A stretch of 64,000 nt of DNA from Acytostelium subglobosum LB1 (GCF_000787575.1 NW_012236529.1:310001-374000), one strand, 5' to 3'; shown: positions 46,201-58,464, counted from the stretch's first letter. Program-made: numbers and translations. The notes: generated by a model from the sequence alone, not told the origin.

Positions 46201-49200
46201 GATGCGCACCATCAATCGTGAGAAGAAGCCGTTGGGCACGAACTCAAACTTGTAGATGCGGCCATACTGCACGTCGTGTGCTTTGTCATTGTACGCGGGC
46301 CACTGTGAGGCGAATGTGGCCGGCCGTTCGTTGGGCAGCAGCGACGGGATCAGCGACTGCGCATTCTCGTCGATAGTCTCCAGGCTCGCCTGGCCAACCT
46401 TGTGGCGCGCGCCAACATTGTAAGAGATCTCAAACTTCTCGAGCAGTGCGATGAGGTGCGGATGCAAGTGCTCTGGATAGTGTGGAGGACGCCAGATCTG
46501 CTTGAGTGACTTGTGGTGCAGGATGCCGTCCTTTGAGTAGCTGTGCTTGGTGGTGATGATGGACGACAGCATCACGGTGATCCACTGTGGATCCAGGATC
46601 ACAAACTGTTTGAGTCCGGCCTCCCTGGGGAAGTAGACGAGCGAGCCCAGCTGGTGCAGGAACATGGTGGCACGCAGCAGCTCGGCCTCGTCGCGGATCG
46701 TGCATATCGTGCCGAGCTGCATGAACTCGGGCCAGGGAATCGTGGGGATGACGCGCTTCTTGGTCTCCTCCTTGACAAGGTTCTCCAGAAGCATGTAGCT
46801 GCAGGGCAGCGACTCGCCCATCGTGGGTTGGCTGGCGATGATCTCCTCGATACGCTCGCGTAGCGTGTTGATGCCCTTGCCCGATGTGCAGCTCACCAGC
46901 TTCACGTCGACGATCGAAGGGAAGCGAGCACAGTACTTCTCGCGAATGCGCTTCTTGATCGACTTTGTCGAGCCCTTGTTGGACTCGTCCAGATGTGTGC
47001 CCACGATGATGATGGGCGCATCCTTGGTGCGCGTTGTGATCGACTGTAGCCAGAACTCAACGCGCGAGTCCTCCTCCTGCAAGATGACATTCCAAGCCAC
47101 GAGATAGACGGACCTCTCCGAGAGGAAGAACTGATGTGTGGTGTAGTAGATCTCCTGTCCAGCAAAGTCCCAGACACTGAGGTTGATGTCCTGCTTCTTC
47201 TTGACCAGTCGGTTGTTCTCGTCCAACTCCTCAAACATGCCGGGGAACACCCAGTTGTCAATGACGATGCCGTCGGTCGAGATGTTTGGGCCGGGCGGCA
47301 GCTTGCGCTTCTTGTCGCGCAGCGCCTTGAGCAGACTGGTCTTGCCGACGTTCTCCTGGCCGACGATCATCAGCTTCATGCGATAGCACTGCTCCTGGCC
47401 CTTGATGAGATCGACCAGATAGTTGAGTATGGCTTGGATGCCCTGCGACCGGATCTCGGGCGGAGGCGTCTTGAGTGGGTTGTTGTTAAGGTTGAGCGTG
47501 GTCAGCTGTGTGAGCAGTCCCATGGTGGGCCGCAGCGATGTGAGATTGTTGTCCATCAGGTTGAGAACACGCAGGTTGAACAGCTGGCCGATCGAGGCCG
47601 GCAGTATGTCCAGCGAGTTCTTTCGCAGATTGAGTTCGATCAGATGTGTCAAGTTGGATATGTCGCTGGGCAGCTGTTTGATGTTGTTCTCCTCCAAGCT
47701 CAGAATGTGAAGCTGTGTCAGCTGGCATATCTCTGAGGGCAGCTGAGTGATCTTGTTGCAGTCGAGGTAGAGCTCCTCGAGTTGTGTGAGTTTGGCGATG
47801 GACGCGGGGAGCGAATCCAGTCGGTTGTTGCGCGCGCGAAGTATACGCAGCGATGTGAGGTTGCCAATCTCGTCGGGCATCGTCGTCATGCCTGTCTCGG
47901 AGAGGTTGAGTGAGGTGAGTGACGGGCGATGCATGTTAGGGATGGTAATGGGCACCACCTGGCAAGACAGATCCAGCGTCGTCAGGCTGTCCATCTCGTC
48001 AATGACGTCAGGTATGCGGGTGAACTTGTTGTTGCGAATGATCAGCGACTTGAGCTGCGCGCCAAACAGAATGAACGTATGCGGCAGATACTCAAAGAGG
48101 TTGGAGCTGAAGTTGACCTCGCGCAGGCACTTCAGATTCTTGGCAAAGATAGCGATCGTCTCCTCGGACAGGTTGACCAGCTGGTTGTCCTCGAGATTGA
48201 GCGATTCGAGCTGCGTCAGCTTGGCCAGCCCGATGGGCAGCGTGTTGAGCAGGTTGTGCGAGAGGTTCAGCTTGCGCAGGTGCGTCAGGCTGGACAGCGC
48301 GGCATCGGGCAGTATGTACAACTTTTGATTGACGCACTCCAGGGCGTCTTCGCTGAGCGACCATCGCACGCGCTCCTCAAGACGCTCAAGCGCAAACTGT
48401 GACTTGAAGCAATGTCGATAAAAGAACTCGCTCCACATCGCGTCCTGATAGACCCTGTTGCAGCTGAGGAATGATTTCTTGGGTGGGTCGTACGCGTCGT
48501 TCGTGAACTGATGCTGGTTGACCGTGACGTACGACCAGAATGAGCGCGTCTTGCCAAAGACGATATCCTCGCGATCCTTTACATTGTTGCCCATGAACGT
48601 GCCGAAGCGACACGAGTACACATTGTCGAGTAGCGATAGCAGGTATTGCTCGTTGAACTGGAAGGCCGATGGGAACTCCTTCCACAGCTGCCACACGAGG
48701 AATATGAACTGCATGAATGTGGGCGAGAACTGCTCAAACTGGCTTCCCTCGGATGGGGAAGTGGATGCGCCCGCCGCGGACTTTGTTGGTCGCACAATGT
48801 CATGTCCACATCGCAGGCCAAATGGATAGCCGTAGACCAACCATTCCTTCTCAATGAGCATGCGGAAGCCCTCCAATGTCCTGTAGTGACCGTCGAGGAT
48901 CAGCTGACTCAGACTTGCCAGCTGTGCCTCAGTGTCAATCTCCTTGCTGTTGCCCTGGATAAGCACGGACGACAGGCCCTGCTCGATTGTCGTGGCAATG
49001 TTGATGGCTGCCGTCAGTATCTCCTTCATGGGGTTGAGCCAGTGGAACTTGGTCGTCTCGGTCCACTTCTTGTCGGTGGGATGCGCGTTGTGCAAGTGTA
49101 ACAGCGTCTGGAAGGCGTCGCGCACCGTCAGTATCGGCTGGAGGTTGAGGAATTGGAACTTGCAGCCAATCATCGCTGATGCCTGGTTGTTGGGTGCTCC

Positions 49201-51671
49201 CGAGTCATACACAGTGAGCAGACCCGTATTGGTGATAGCCGATATCTCGCGCAAAAACTCAATGTCCTCGTTGCACGGCAGAGGCGACTGTGAGTGGCGG
49301 GCGTTTGGGCTAGAGGGTGGCGTGCGAGGTGTGATCACTGGCGACTGTGGAGGTGCACCTCCCATCGATGAGATGGTGGGCGTCGTGTTGTTCAGGTCGG
49401 GTCGCGACGCCCTGGTGATGCTGACGCGATGCACCGGGTGCTGCCACGACAGTGCGGGGAATCTGTACGCACGGAACAGCGCCGAATGTATAACAATGTT
49501 GTCGCTTATAGTCTTGGGTACGACGGACCACAGAGGGTATGCGTCGGAGATCTTGAGCGTCGAAATAGTGTTGTTGACGCGCCACTCATCCCACGAGATG
49601 CCCTGGCGCTTGTAATCCTCCATCAGCTGATCGGTGTAGTTCTCGGCCATTCCAAGTCCGGCCTCATGCGAGGTGAACGCAAACATTGAGTCGACGGTGG
49701 GCGCGCGGATCGACTCGAGCACGCCACGGAACAACGCCAGTTGCGGCGAGTTTGTCATGAAGCCAATGACCTTGCACCTAAAGTCCTTGCAGTAGATCTT
49801 GAACGATTCGATGTTGGGGCTGGACTTGAGTGGCTTCCAACGATAGATGAGACTGAGCGGGATCTCGGTGTTCTCCAACGTGGTCAGGCGCTCGTTGAGC
49901 ACCGACACCGAGCTGAAGCTGGTCGAGGAGGTGAAGCCGATCGGCGTGGTGGTTGAGGCGCCCTGATCGGAGTGGTGGGGCGGCTGATTCGCCGAGCCCG
50001 TCGAGCTGGTCGACGTGACCGACATGGAGGTGGGCTGGCGATGCAGCTGCGGGTGTGGCTCGCGCAAGTTGCTCGAGGAGATCGACGGTTGCAGCACCGG
50101 CACGGCGCCGCTGCTGCTGTTGGGATGAATCGCTGATGAGTAGTTTGAATGGATCGAGTTGGAAGATGATGACGACGAGGGATTGCCAGTGTGATGAGGC
50201 GCGTTGATAAAGATGATCCTATAGTTCGTGACCCACAACTCGCCCAACGTTGCCACGCTCGGTGGATAGTTGCACTTGTCAATGCATATGATATTCTCTG
50301 CTGAGAACAATGTCTTCTCGCCTTCCATCAGTGGCAAGCTTATAGGTGAGTACTGTTAAGAGTGGGATGATGTAAGTGAATGATTGATTGATTGATCGAT
50401 CAAGGGACTGATGGGACGACGGGATAGCTTACCAACAAGTACTGACTGATGTTCTGGATTAGGTCTGTCGCCACCTTCTTGCAGAGGGTGAGCTCCTCGG
50501 GACTGAGGTCTTTGTTGACGACAAAGAAGTGTTCTGGATTGACGGTGGGCGAGGAGAGTGACGACGACCGATGTGAATTGGGCGATTCGATGCGCCCGAG
50601 AATGAAGGGCGCGATGTTTGTCGAGAGCGTGTCGAGCAGTGACGCGTCCTTGGCAATCATGCGTGAGAGGAACAGCATGATCTGCTTGAGGACGATGCGG
50701 TTCTTTGGTGGCGTCTCGTAGAGCAGGTTGGACTTGGACTCGAGTGTCGTCGACTTTAGAAACGTTGTGTATAGAGTGTATGTGAGAGAGGTCTCTGTGA
50801 ACGTGTTCTGCAGCAGATACAGTATAAAGTTGCACAGCGTCCTTATGTTCACCTTGCCCTGCTGTGTAAAGTCGTAATTGTCACCTGTATCGCTGGCAAC
50901 ATTATTATAGCACCGCAGCAAGTCGATGCATTCCTGTGTTCCCTCCACTCCATAATGTTGGAATGAGCTTGATATTTCGAATGCTCCATTTGTCTCTGTT
51001 TGATAGGTCGTTTGTTAGATTGATCACCTTGATTGATTGATCGATTTGATCATGTGGATGGATAAGTACTCTTTGATATTTGATTGTTAAAGTAGTTCTC
51101 GAGATAGTTGAGTACGTTGAAGAATAGTAAGGGCACTTCGGAGCGTCCCTCTACGTCTGTGATGTTGGCAAAGGTCTTCTCGTCACCAAACTTGAACTCC
51201 AACGTCGACACTGAGAACAATGTCTTAAATATACCATCTGGCTTCTTCTTTGCAAGTTTAGCTGTGGCTGGATTCTTCTTTTGTCGTCTTCTCAATGTCA
51301 ACTCATCCTACATTCATTATGTTCGTTCGTTCGTTCGTTAGATGATCATTCATTCAATCATTCAATCATTCAATCATTCAATCATTCAATCATTCAATCA
51401 TTGACATTCATACATTATTCTTTATACCATATGAATGTAGTGACTTGTGGACATCTGCCAAGACTTGTTGAGGCGTGGAGGATGACCTGGGAGTGATTGA
51501 TAGTTGATAGAGCGATGATGTGCCCTCGCTACTTGACTTTCCAAACTTGTCCAGTAACAATCGAATGGCCTCGCCCACCTTTGTGTTCAAGTCGACCTTG
51601 ACCACACGCTTCTGAACGTGTCCATCATTCTGATGGAACTCGATCGATAGGTTGACTCGTTCGCTTGACAT
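43258..51671 (-). CDS. Roco family kinase (RhoGAP-GRAM/MTM-LRR-Roc-COR-kinase-WD40)
   Basis: Exons 51671-51414, 51307-51070, 50995-50433 and 50352-43258 join in phase to 2717 residues. Domains in order: a ubiquitin/RA-like N-terminus; a RhoGAP fold (EVPLLFFNVLNYLENYF to TNIAPFILGR); GRAM (GELWVTNYRIIFI); a myotubularin-like region (EIDTEAQLASLSQLILDGHY near 48950); at least ten LRRs (48330-47480); Roc GTPase with GQENVGKTS and DFAGQEIYYTTHQFF; COR; a TKL-type kinase with VAIKK, HRDLKSPNILL and VVDFGLSG (45780-45000); a Ser/Thr-rich linker; and about seven WD40 repeats (44450-43580). This is the Pats1/Roco9 type of Dictyostelium Roco proteins, related to LRRK2. Pats1 acts in cytokinesis. The RhoGAP Arg finger is replaced by Glu (GAFEIS for GIFRVS) and the CX5R loop is lost (VLIQGNSKEID), so both regions are probably regulatory. 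The kinase core looks intact. Confidence 0.92.
51348..51402. repeat. ATTCAATC octamer tandem repeat in a Roco intron
   Basis: About six copies of the octamer ATTCAATC lie in the first intron of the Roco gene. This is the purest case of the CAAT-type repeat that fills many introns here. Confidence 0.85.
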
Positions 51672-53549
51672 CTCGTCCTCCTATATCTGTATATGTCTGT
51701 GTGTTTGTGTGTTTGTATGATGTATGTATGTAACTCTTCGACCGACACAAGTCGAATGATTGATTGATTGATTGATCCTCTGTCTGTCTTCTGTCTGTCG
51801 TGTGTCTCTCTACTTTGTATGTTCAATTGAATCAGTCGTCTATTTCGTCAAAACACATATAAATATTTATAGATATAAGTAACTAAGTAAGTAAGTAAGT
51901 AAGGTAATGTACCTGATATTAATGTAAATGTAAATGTATGATTGGTGTTGTTGTTGCCGTGTGTGTTGATGATGATGATGTTGTGTTTGATTCTCTTTGT
52001 TCACACACACACACAACACTCTTTAGAGAGAGATACTCTACCCCCACAACATTTTTATTTTGTTAATGTGTCAAAGAACGTCACAACTTCTTCGCGCCAA
52101 TCCTCAAACCCATTCATTCATTCATTCAATCATTCAATCATTGATTCATTCCATTAATTAATGAACATTGTCCGACAAGTCTTGACCAGCCAATGAAAGG
52201 AGGAATACCAAGTCCTAAGTATTATGAATACGTATTATACTTGAGTAACTCAAGAACATTGTGTTATTATATATATTGTGTAGTTGTCATCCATCAAGCT
52301 GGGATCTAATTTCTATTGATTGATTGAATGATAGACTAACTAATCTATGATGTGATTATATTTGTTCCTGTTCAAAACCCATTCATAACAAACTAATCTC
52401 CAATCAACCAATCAACAGGTACTATTCTTTGATCTGATTTGTGATAAAGAGATAATAAATAGATCATGAGATTGTTTAGATAGATAGAGAGACAGATAGA
52501 TCAATACAATATCGACATCGAGACAGATAATGTCAATTAAACAAAAACCCACAGTTGTTATTGATTGGATGGGTCTAGATGGGTTGATGCAAATTAGATA
52601 GTTAGACAGGTCTCGGAGTGTCTCAAACAACTTACACACACACACACACATTCCATCATCAAGCCTTACACGAATCGTACTTTGCAAAGTATGCAATAAC
52701 GAATGACAACATTGTCAAAAATAAAAATGGTGTGGACCACCCTTGATAGTATCAATGATCATCGTTGACATTCACGGTCATACTCCACCTGTGCAGCCAC
52801 CCAACACGGGCGGTTCATTGGTGAGAGCCAAGGCTGCCCCGAATTGGGGTGAAGTCTTGCATATCCCCAACTTATATCTCCTATCACCACCGCCATCCAT
52901 CTATCTATCCATCCATCAAACAAAAAGGCGAACATTCTAATTCCATTTCAGTACATTTAATTAAATCCCAAACCCTAGGTAAGTACTGGTACTGTCTGTG
53001 AGTGTGTGTCCTCGTCCCTGGACATCGGTCTTACCATCTCTCTCATTCTAATCATCGATCACACTATCCACTCATTCAATCAATCATTCATTCAAACATC
53101 CAAACAATCATTCAATTCTATTTCTATCTCTATTTATAAAGTCGCGAACACTACAGGATTATTATTATTATTATTATTGATCACATATTCATTCATTCGA
53201 TCATTCATTCAATTCATTGTAATAGGTATGTGTCATTCAGCATTAATTGTGACATGTAGGTTGGACGGGCGATCGATAGGAAACTCACCCCACACGCGGG
53301 TTAAGGCCTTTGATGGATGACCCCTCACCATCATGATCCCCGACAACCCCCACCAAAGAAAGAAGAGGAACATTGTTTACTAATTCGTACGACCTCAACT
53401 TCGCCACTTAACGATCGGACTCGCCTTAGATACATCCAATCATTAACCAATCATTCAATAATAGTGTACATGCGATCAATCAATCAGATAAGTTAATTAA
53501 TTAATTTTATTTATAACTTTATATATTATATAATATAATAATAATAATA
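51672..53549. other. Intergenic region, 1.9 kb, divergent promoters
   Basis: No gene is supported between the divergently oriented Roco and RGS genes. It contains TAAG runs (51880-51900), a (CA) tract near 52005-52018 and another near 52633-52650, ATTC repeats, and two G/C-rich islands at about 52770-52870 and 53255-53350. The first island includes CCCCGAATTGGGG. These islands could be structured RNAs, but I recognise no family. Confidence 0.5.
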
Positions 53550-54683
53550 ATGTCGACCAACGCAAAGAAGAGGAATTCACAGTCGACCAAGGGCAAGTCG
53601 AGGTCTTCAACGTCATCCAACAAATTACAAAAGTTGTCCAGTAGCAATAGCGCCAACAATACACCGGTGGCTTCGACTTCATCATTGTCAATGGCCATGT
53701 CCCCGATAAAGATAGACGAGACAGTGACACCAAACACACTCAGCAACCTGTTGTCAGTGCTGTCGAATGAGTGCACCAAGAAGATATTCTATGAGTTCAC
53801 AGAGCGCGAGCATTCGTCAAATCACGTGATGTTCTGGTTCGCCGCACGCAGTTTCCGTGAGGAGTACATCCATGTGGCGCCAACTTCCAAGTCGACTGGC
53901 GACGTGGTTATGAGCACAGAGACGCGCCATCCACGCTCCGAGTCTGTGGATGCCGCCACACCCCGCTCAAACAGCATCGTGGACGACGATGTCGGATGCA
54001 GCAGCAGTGGCGGAAACAACAACAACAGCAACAACAGCAACCCCGCAGCCACCACCAACACACTCACGATCGAAGTATCCGTCGCCAACTCGGTCATGTC
54101 CAGCTCGCCAGACTCACGTCGCAGCAACAGCACCGCCGAGACGTCCAAGGACCTCGTGCCAATGATGGACGGCGCATCGTCCTCTTCATCGCCAGCATCG
54201 CCCATTCACAAGGTGTCGCGCGAATCCAGCGCGATGGACATTGAGATGACCGAGTCGATGGCGGACGGCATCAACTTTGAGAAGGCCAACATTCTGTTTG
54301 AGAAGTACCTGTCGTCGACGTCGCCCAGCGAGGTCAATCTGGACTACCGCACACTGAACGACATCACCAAGCGCATCCAGGCGCATCAGATCACCGACAA
54401 GATCTTTGACAATGCCATCAAAGAGATATTCGAGGCCATCAACAATGACAGCTTCCACAGATTCAAGAACTCGCCGATCTACACTGATCTGCTCCAACAA
54501 TGTACAGATATCCAGTCCTCTTCCTCTTCTCCATCCTCATCATCACCACCATCATCACCATCATCGCCATCATCATCAGCAACACACCGAACGAGCGTCA
54601 CCATTCCATCGTCATCATCATTGAGTGACTCTGGCAAATCCAAAAAGGCCAAGTCTTCATCATCATTCTCCTGCTTTAAATAA
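53550..54683 (+). CDS. RGS domain protein
   Basis: A regulator of G-protein signalling that would speed GTP hydrolysis by G-alpha subunits. A single exon encodes 377 residues. Residues 1-60 are a Ser/Thr/Asn-rich leader. The RGS box starts near residue 65 (LLSVLSNECTKKIFYEFTER then EHSSNHVMFWFAARSF). It is interrupted by a roughly 130-residue low-complexity insert. It then resumes at about 245 with ANILFEKYLSSTSPSEVNLD, and later DNAIKEIFEAINNDSFHRF, and ends ENSPIYTDLL-like (KNSPIYTDLLQQC). The tail is Ser/Pro-rich and ends SSSFSCFK, where the cysteine could be palmitoylated. An insert between RGS helices is unusual but occurs in dictyostelid proteins. The family is secure; the G-alpha partner is unknown. 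Confidence 0.85.
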   Translation: MSTNAKKRNSQSTKGKSRSSTSSNKLQKLSSSNSANNTPVASTSSLSMAMSPIKIDETVTPNTLSNLLSVLSNECTKKIFYEFTEREHSSNHVMFWFAARSFREEYIHVAPTSKSTGDVVMSTETRHPRSESVDAATPRSNSIVDDDVGCSSSGGNNNNSNNSNPAATTNTLTIEVSVANSVMSSSPDSRRSNSTAETSKDLVPMMDGASSSSSPASPIHKVSRESSAMDIEMTESMADGINFEKANILFEKYLSSTSPSEVNLDYRTLNDITKRIQAHQITDKIFDNAIKEIFEAINNDSFHRFKNSPIYTDLLQQCTDIQSSSSSPSSSSPPSSPSSPSSSATHRTSVTIPSSSSLSDSGKSKKAKSSSSFSCFK

Positions 54684-54938
54684 ATAAATATGTCGTTATA
54701 TTGTCATATGTTGATATTGATTGATTGATTGACCAGTGGGGTGGAATCATTCCACCCATACACAACCACCTTGAATTGAAGGTTGTCCCATAAATTAAGT
54801 GTTTGAGCTTGCAATTTTCTCAATCTAAATGAGATATTTGAGAAGAGATAAATGTACATTACATTTAAACGCACAAATATATAGATATTATATAATCGAA
54901 CACATATGTTGATACTTCATCATCTTGTTTATCGATAA
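54684..54938. promoter_or_regulatory. Spacer with short hairpin and second DUSE-like octamer
   Basis: The region between RGS and importin genes contains the inverted repeat GGGTGGAAT/ATTCCACCC (54739-54757) and TCCCATAA at 54786-54793. A weak inverted repeat, AAATGTA/TACATTT, lies about 60 bp further on. This may be chance. Confidence 0.25.
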
Positions 54939-57900
54939 ATGCAATATACAATAGACTCTGTACAGAATGTATGATTACAACTCAACTCAAGAATGATTGA
55001 ATGAACGAATGAATGAATGATTGACCGAACGAATGAATGAATGACTTACGACTCTCAACAAACATACAAACAAACAAACAAAAGGTATTACATTCATTCT
55101 ATTCATCAAGTATCGATCAATCAAACATGGCATTGGCACAGGATTGGTTGATAAACTTTCAAAAGTCAGACAATGCATGGCAGATAGCGCCTCAACTGTT
55201 ACAGTCACCAACGGTTGAGATACAATACTTTGGCGCATCGACGATAGAGGCAAAGATAAAGAGCGATTGGTCTAATATGTCACAGGAGATGCGATTGCAT
55301 CTGCTCGAGCAGCTGCTGGCCATCCTTCGGAACGACTTTGAGAAGCTGCCCAAGATGGTGGTGACACGTCTGTGTCTGGCCGTCTGCGCCATCTCGTGTC
55401 TGTCGACGCCGGAGCTGTGGCAGTCGCCCATCCCCGATATCATGTCGCTGTCGTTCCCCGACGTCAATGACACGAGTCGCTTCGACCCCAGTCGAGCCAA
55501 CCTGCTGCTCGAGCTGCTCACCCTATTCCCTCACGAGCTACTCTTTTGCGACTTTATCACGAATGAGAAGCGCAACATGGTCGGCTACGAGTTCAGCAAG
55601 TACATCGAGAATGTCATTCAAATCCTCTCCTACATCATGTCTCTTCCCACCTCTCCCGCGACCTCACAGCTCATGAAGAACGCGCTCAAATGTCTCAGAA
55701 GTTGGGTACTCTTTGATACACCTGCAAAGTATGTTGTGCCTCACCAGGTGACCAACGCCAGCTCTTACTAACTTATGTCCTCCTCCTCATGGGTCCATCA
55801 CTCAATCAATCAATCATGGAACCATTCCCAATCACTCACTGATCAATCAATCAAAGATATATACTCCTTGGATCATTGTTAAACAATTGCTTCACATCGG
55901 TCAGCAGAGACCCTCAGTTGGTGGAGGACTTCATATTGGTGTTGGATGAGATCTTCACGTTTATGGGCGGCAAACACTTTAAGCAGTATCCCAACTCATT
56001 CGAATCGGTCGTTGGCAAGATATTGGACACGCTGCCCAACTACTTTGTGCTGGCACACCAGGAGGACAATCAGAAGATCTACGGATCGATATTCCTCCTA
56101 TTCACTCATATCCCCGAGAATCATGCAAGATTGTTATTGTCGAGCGCTTACAATGAGCAGTACATGAAGGTTCTCATCAACATTGCCAATCAGATCAGTG
56201 TGGAGCTGTGCGATCTTGTCGAACCAGTCATCAGCGAAGTGCACACACTACATGAACGTGAGGTCGACATCTCACGCTGGCATCCCTTCCTCTTTGATGC
56301 AATCAAGTTGCTACACAGCAAGTGCATGTTTCCAGACAATGACAATGATGAAAGTGGTATGTCGTTAACATCTGATGATCATTCATTTGCTCGCTCACTC
56401 ACTCCATTCAATCAATCAAACCTATTACAGTGGAGATGGACAAGTTCTACAGCTTTAGATCAATAGCTGGCGACTCTTTATTGAATATATATAGTATACT
56501 GGAGAGGCAAACACTCCAGTTCCTGCTGTCTGCTCTTTGGGAAGACATAAACAACCTTCCAAACAGCACGTGGCAGTCGATAGAGGCCACCGTCTACCTG
56601 ATCGGATGTCTGTCCGAGGGCATTGCAGAGGACATTTCATTCATTCCCCAGTTGTTCCAAGTGATTGGTTCGCTACCAATTCAATCCACACCGCTGATAA
56701 AGTCCACGATTGTACTGGCGGGTAAGTACGCCAACATGCTCGAGAAGAGTACAGAGTTCCTGGTCAAGCTCGTCAGCGACTTTATACCTGCACTGTCCAA
56801 TCCAGAGTTGGCCAGTGTCACAGCCGACTCAATCCTATCCATTGCCAGGAACAAGAAGTGCGCCAAGCTTCTCACGTCCAACATACGCGACATGATCATT
56901 AGATGTGAGCCAATATTCATTGTAAGTCAAAGGGTGGATGATCAATCAATCAGCTGACTCACTCACAACATGTACCATGTAGAGTAACGATAGCGAAACA
57001 TCAAGAAAGATAATAGAGGCATTGTTGGAGATTATTGCCAGACTACCAATGAATGAAGACACTGGTGTATATATATCATGTCTGATCAAGCCACATATCA
57101 ATTATATAATCCAACATATGAAGAATCAACCAAACGATATAACAACTACATCAACAACAAACAATGCGTCACCTAATATTACAACATCAGCTACTACAAC
57201 ACATAACAACAACAAAGATCACAGTATACTCATCAACTCAATCAATATATTATCCAAACTATTCAAGATATTCGAGACTGATGATAAAGAGGAAGATGAG
57301 GAAGATGAGAATGAAATACCGACAAACAACAACTTCAAGAACAACAACAACAACAATAATAACAATAACAACAACAACAACAACAATATTCAGTCAACGA
57401 TACTATCGATTGCACTCAATGTATTGCCAGTGACTGGAAACCTGTTGCAATCATACTCCCGCGATGCCGACATCATTGAGGTAAGTACAACTGTGGTTCC
57501 AGCCAAACTCAAGTATCCAGTATCCGCAGCCTACTAATCATCCGGATGTCCGTCCAATCAATCAAAGTCAATCTGTCACCTCTACAAGGAGATAATAATG
57601 AGTTGCACAGAGGATGTTGGCAAATACATCTCGACAATATTCGAGCAATTAGCCAGTGTATATGAAGTTATGCCACTGGCCCCTTTGCTTAATACGATGT
57701 CTGTGGGCATCCCTTGGCTGCGGTCCGACAGTTCATACGATTTTCTCAAGCAGTCGATCACCATGGTCACAGCGGCAACATTTGAGTTGTGGAAGAAAGG
57801 CAACGCTGATCGCGTCGGCTTCCTCCACACGCCCACACAGTACAACCTATCAATCCAACCGCTCATCACCAAGGAGTACTTCTCCCTGCTGCAACAATGC

Positions 57901-58464
57901 ATCAAGTATACAGTGCGCTCATTCCCCGCCAACTTTGTCGCGCCAATCTTCCAGGTAACGCTGGAGAACCTATTGAACATACAAGACAAAGCCACGGCAA
58001 TCCCCGCCTTCACATTCGTATCCACTTTGTTATCGAGTAAGTACATAACCTTGTGGCACCTCAATGAATATGGCACAACTAACATTGTGAATAACTACCA
58101 ACTAGTCGAACAAAAGAAACATTCACCAGAGTACCAACTGTTCAAGGCAGAGTTGGATGTTTTGTTGGCACAACATGGCGAGTACTTGATCAATCAGGTG
58201 TTGTACGCGATTGGCGGTGGATCACCACGTAGCTTGTCACAATACCTTGGTCTGATCGTCACAGCACTCGTCACTTACTATCCAAACACATTCCGACCGA
58301 TTGCCATGCGTCTTCTCTCTGTTGAGGGTTTCCCAACATCGCACATCACCGCCAAACAGAAGGAGAAGTTCCTTGCCAACTTGATGAGACTCAAGATCAA
58401 GAAGGCTATCTATGACTTCTCTGTCATATGTCTTGGACTCTCGGAGAAGGGACTAGAGATATGA
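54939..58464 (+). CDS. Transportin-3 / importin-13 type nuclear import receptor
   Basis: An importin-beta family HEAT-repeat receptor that carries SR proteins or other cargo through nuclear pores under Ran control. Seven exons fit phase: 54939-54968, 55085-55728, 55857-56356, 56431-56921, 56983-57480, 57589-58036 and 58106-58464, giving 989 residues. The 10-codon first exon (MQYTIDSVQN) completes the first HEAT helix with VLHSFYSSSIDQSNMALAQD. It continues WLINFQKSDNAWQIAPQLLQ, typical of the TNPO3/IPO13 branch. The middle includes LQFLLSALWEDINNLPNSTW. An insert of acidic and polyasparagine sequence (57290-57390) occurs between repeats. The last intron is 69 nt, a multiple of three, and open. 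TNPO3 versus IPO13 cannot be decided by eye. Confidence 0.88.
57343..57389 (+). repeat. AAC/AAT trinucleotide repeat (polyasparagine)
   Basis: An AAC/AAT run inside the importin coding sequence encodes about sixteen Asn, a common dictyostelid feature. Confidence 0.9.

Noticed and set aside
51301-51402. Tandem repeat considered as a CRISPR-like array
   Set aside because: The octamers are contiguous without spacers and the genome is eukaryotic.
54786-54793. Second TCCCATAA octamer as a small-RNA promoter
   Set aside because: No TGTG box nearby and no convincing structure about 60 bp downstream; noted only as a weak site.
57164-57433. Thr/Ile-rich frame overlapping the importin gene
   Set aside because: Alternative frame of the polyasparagine repeat.
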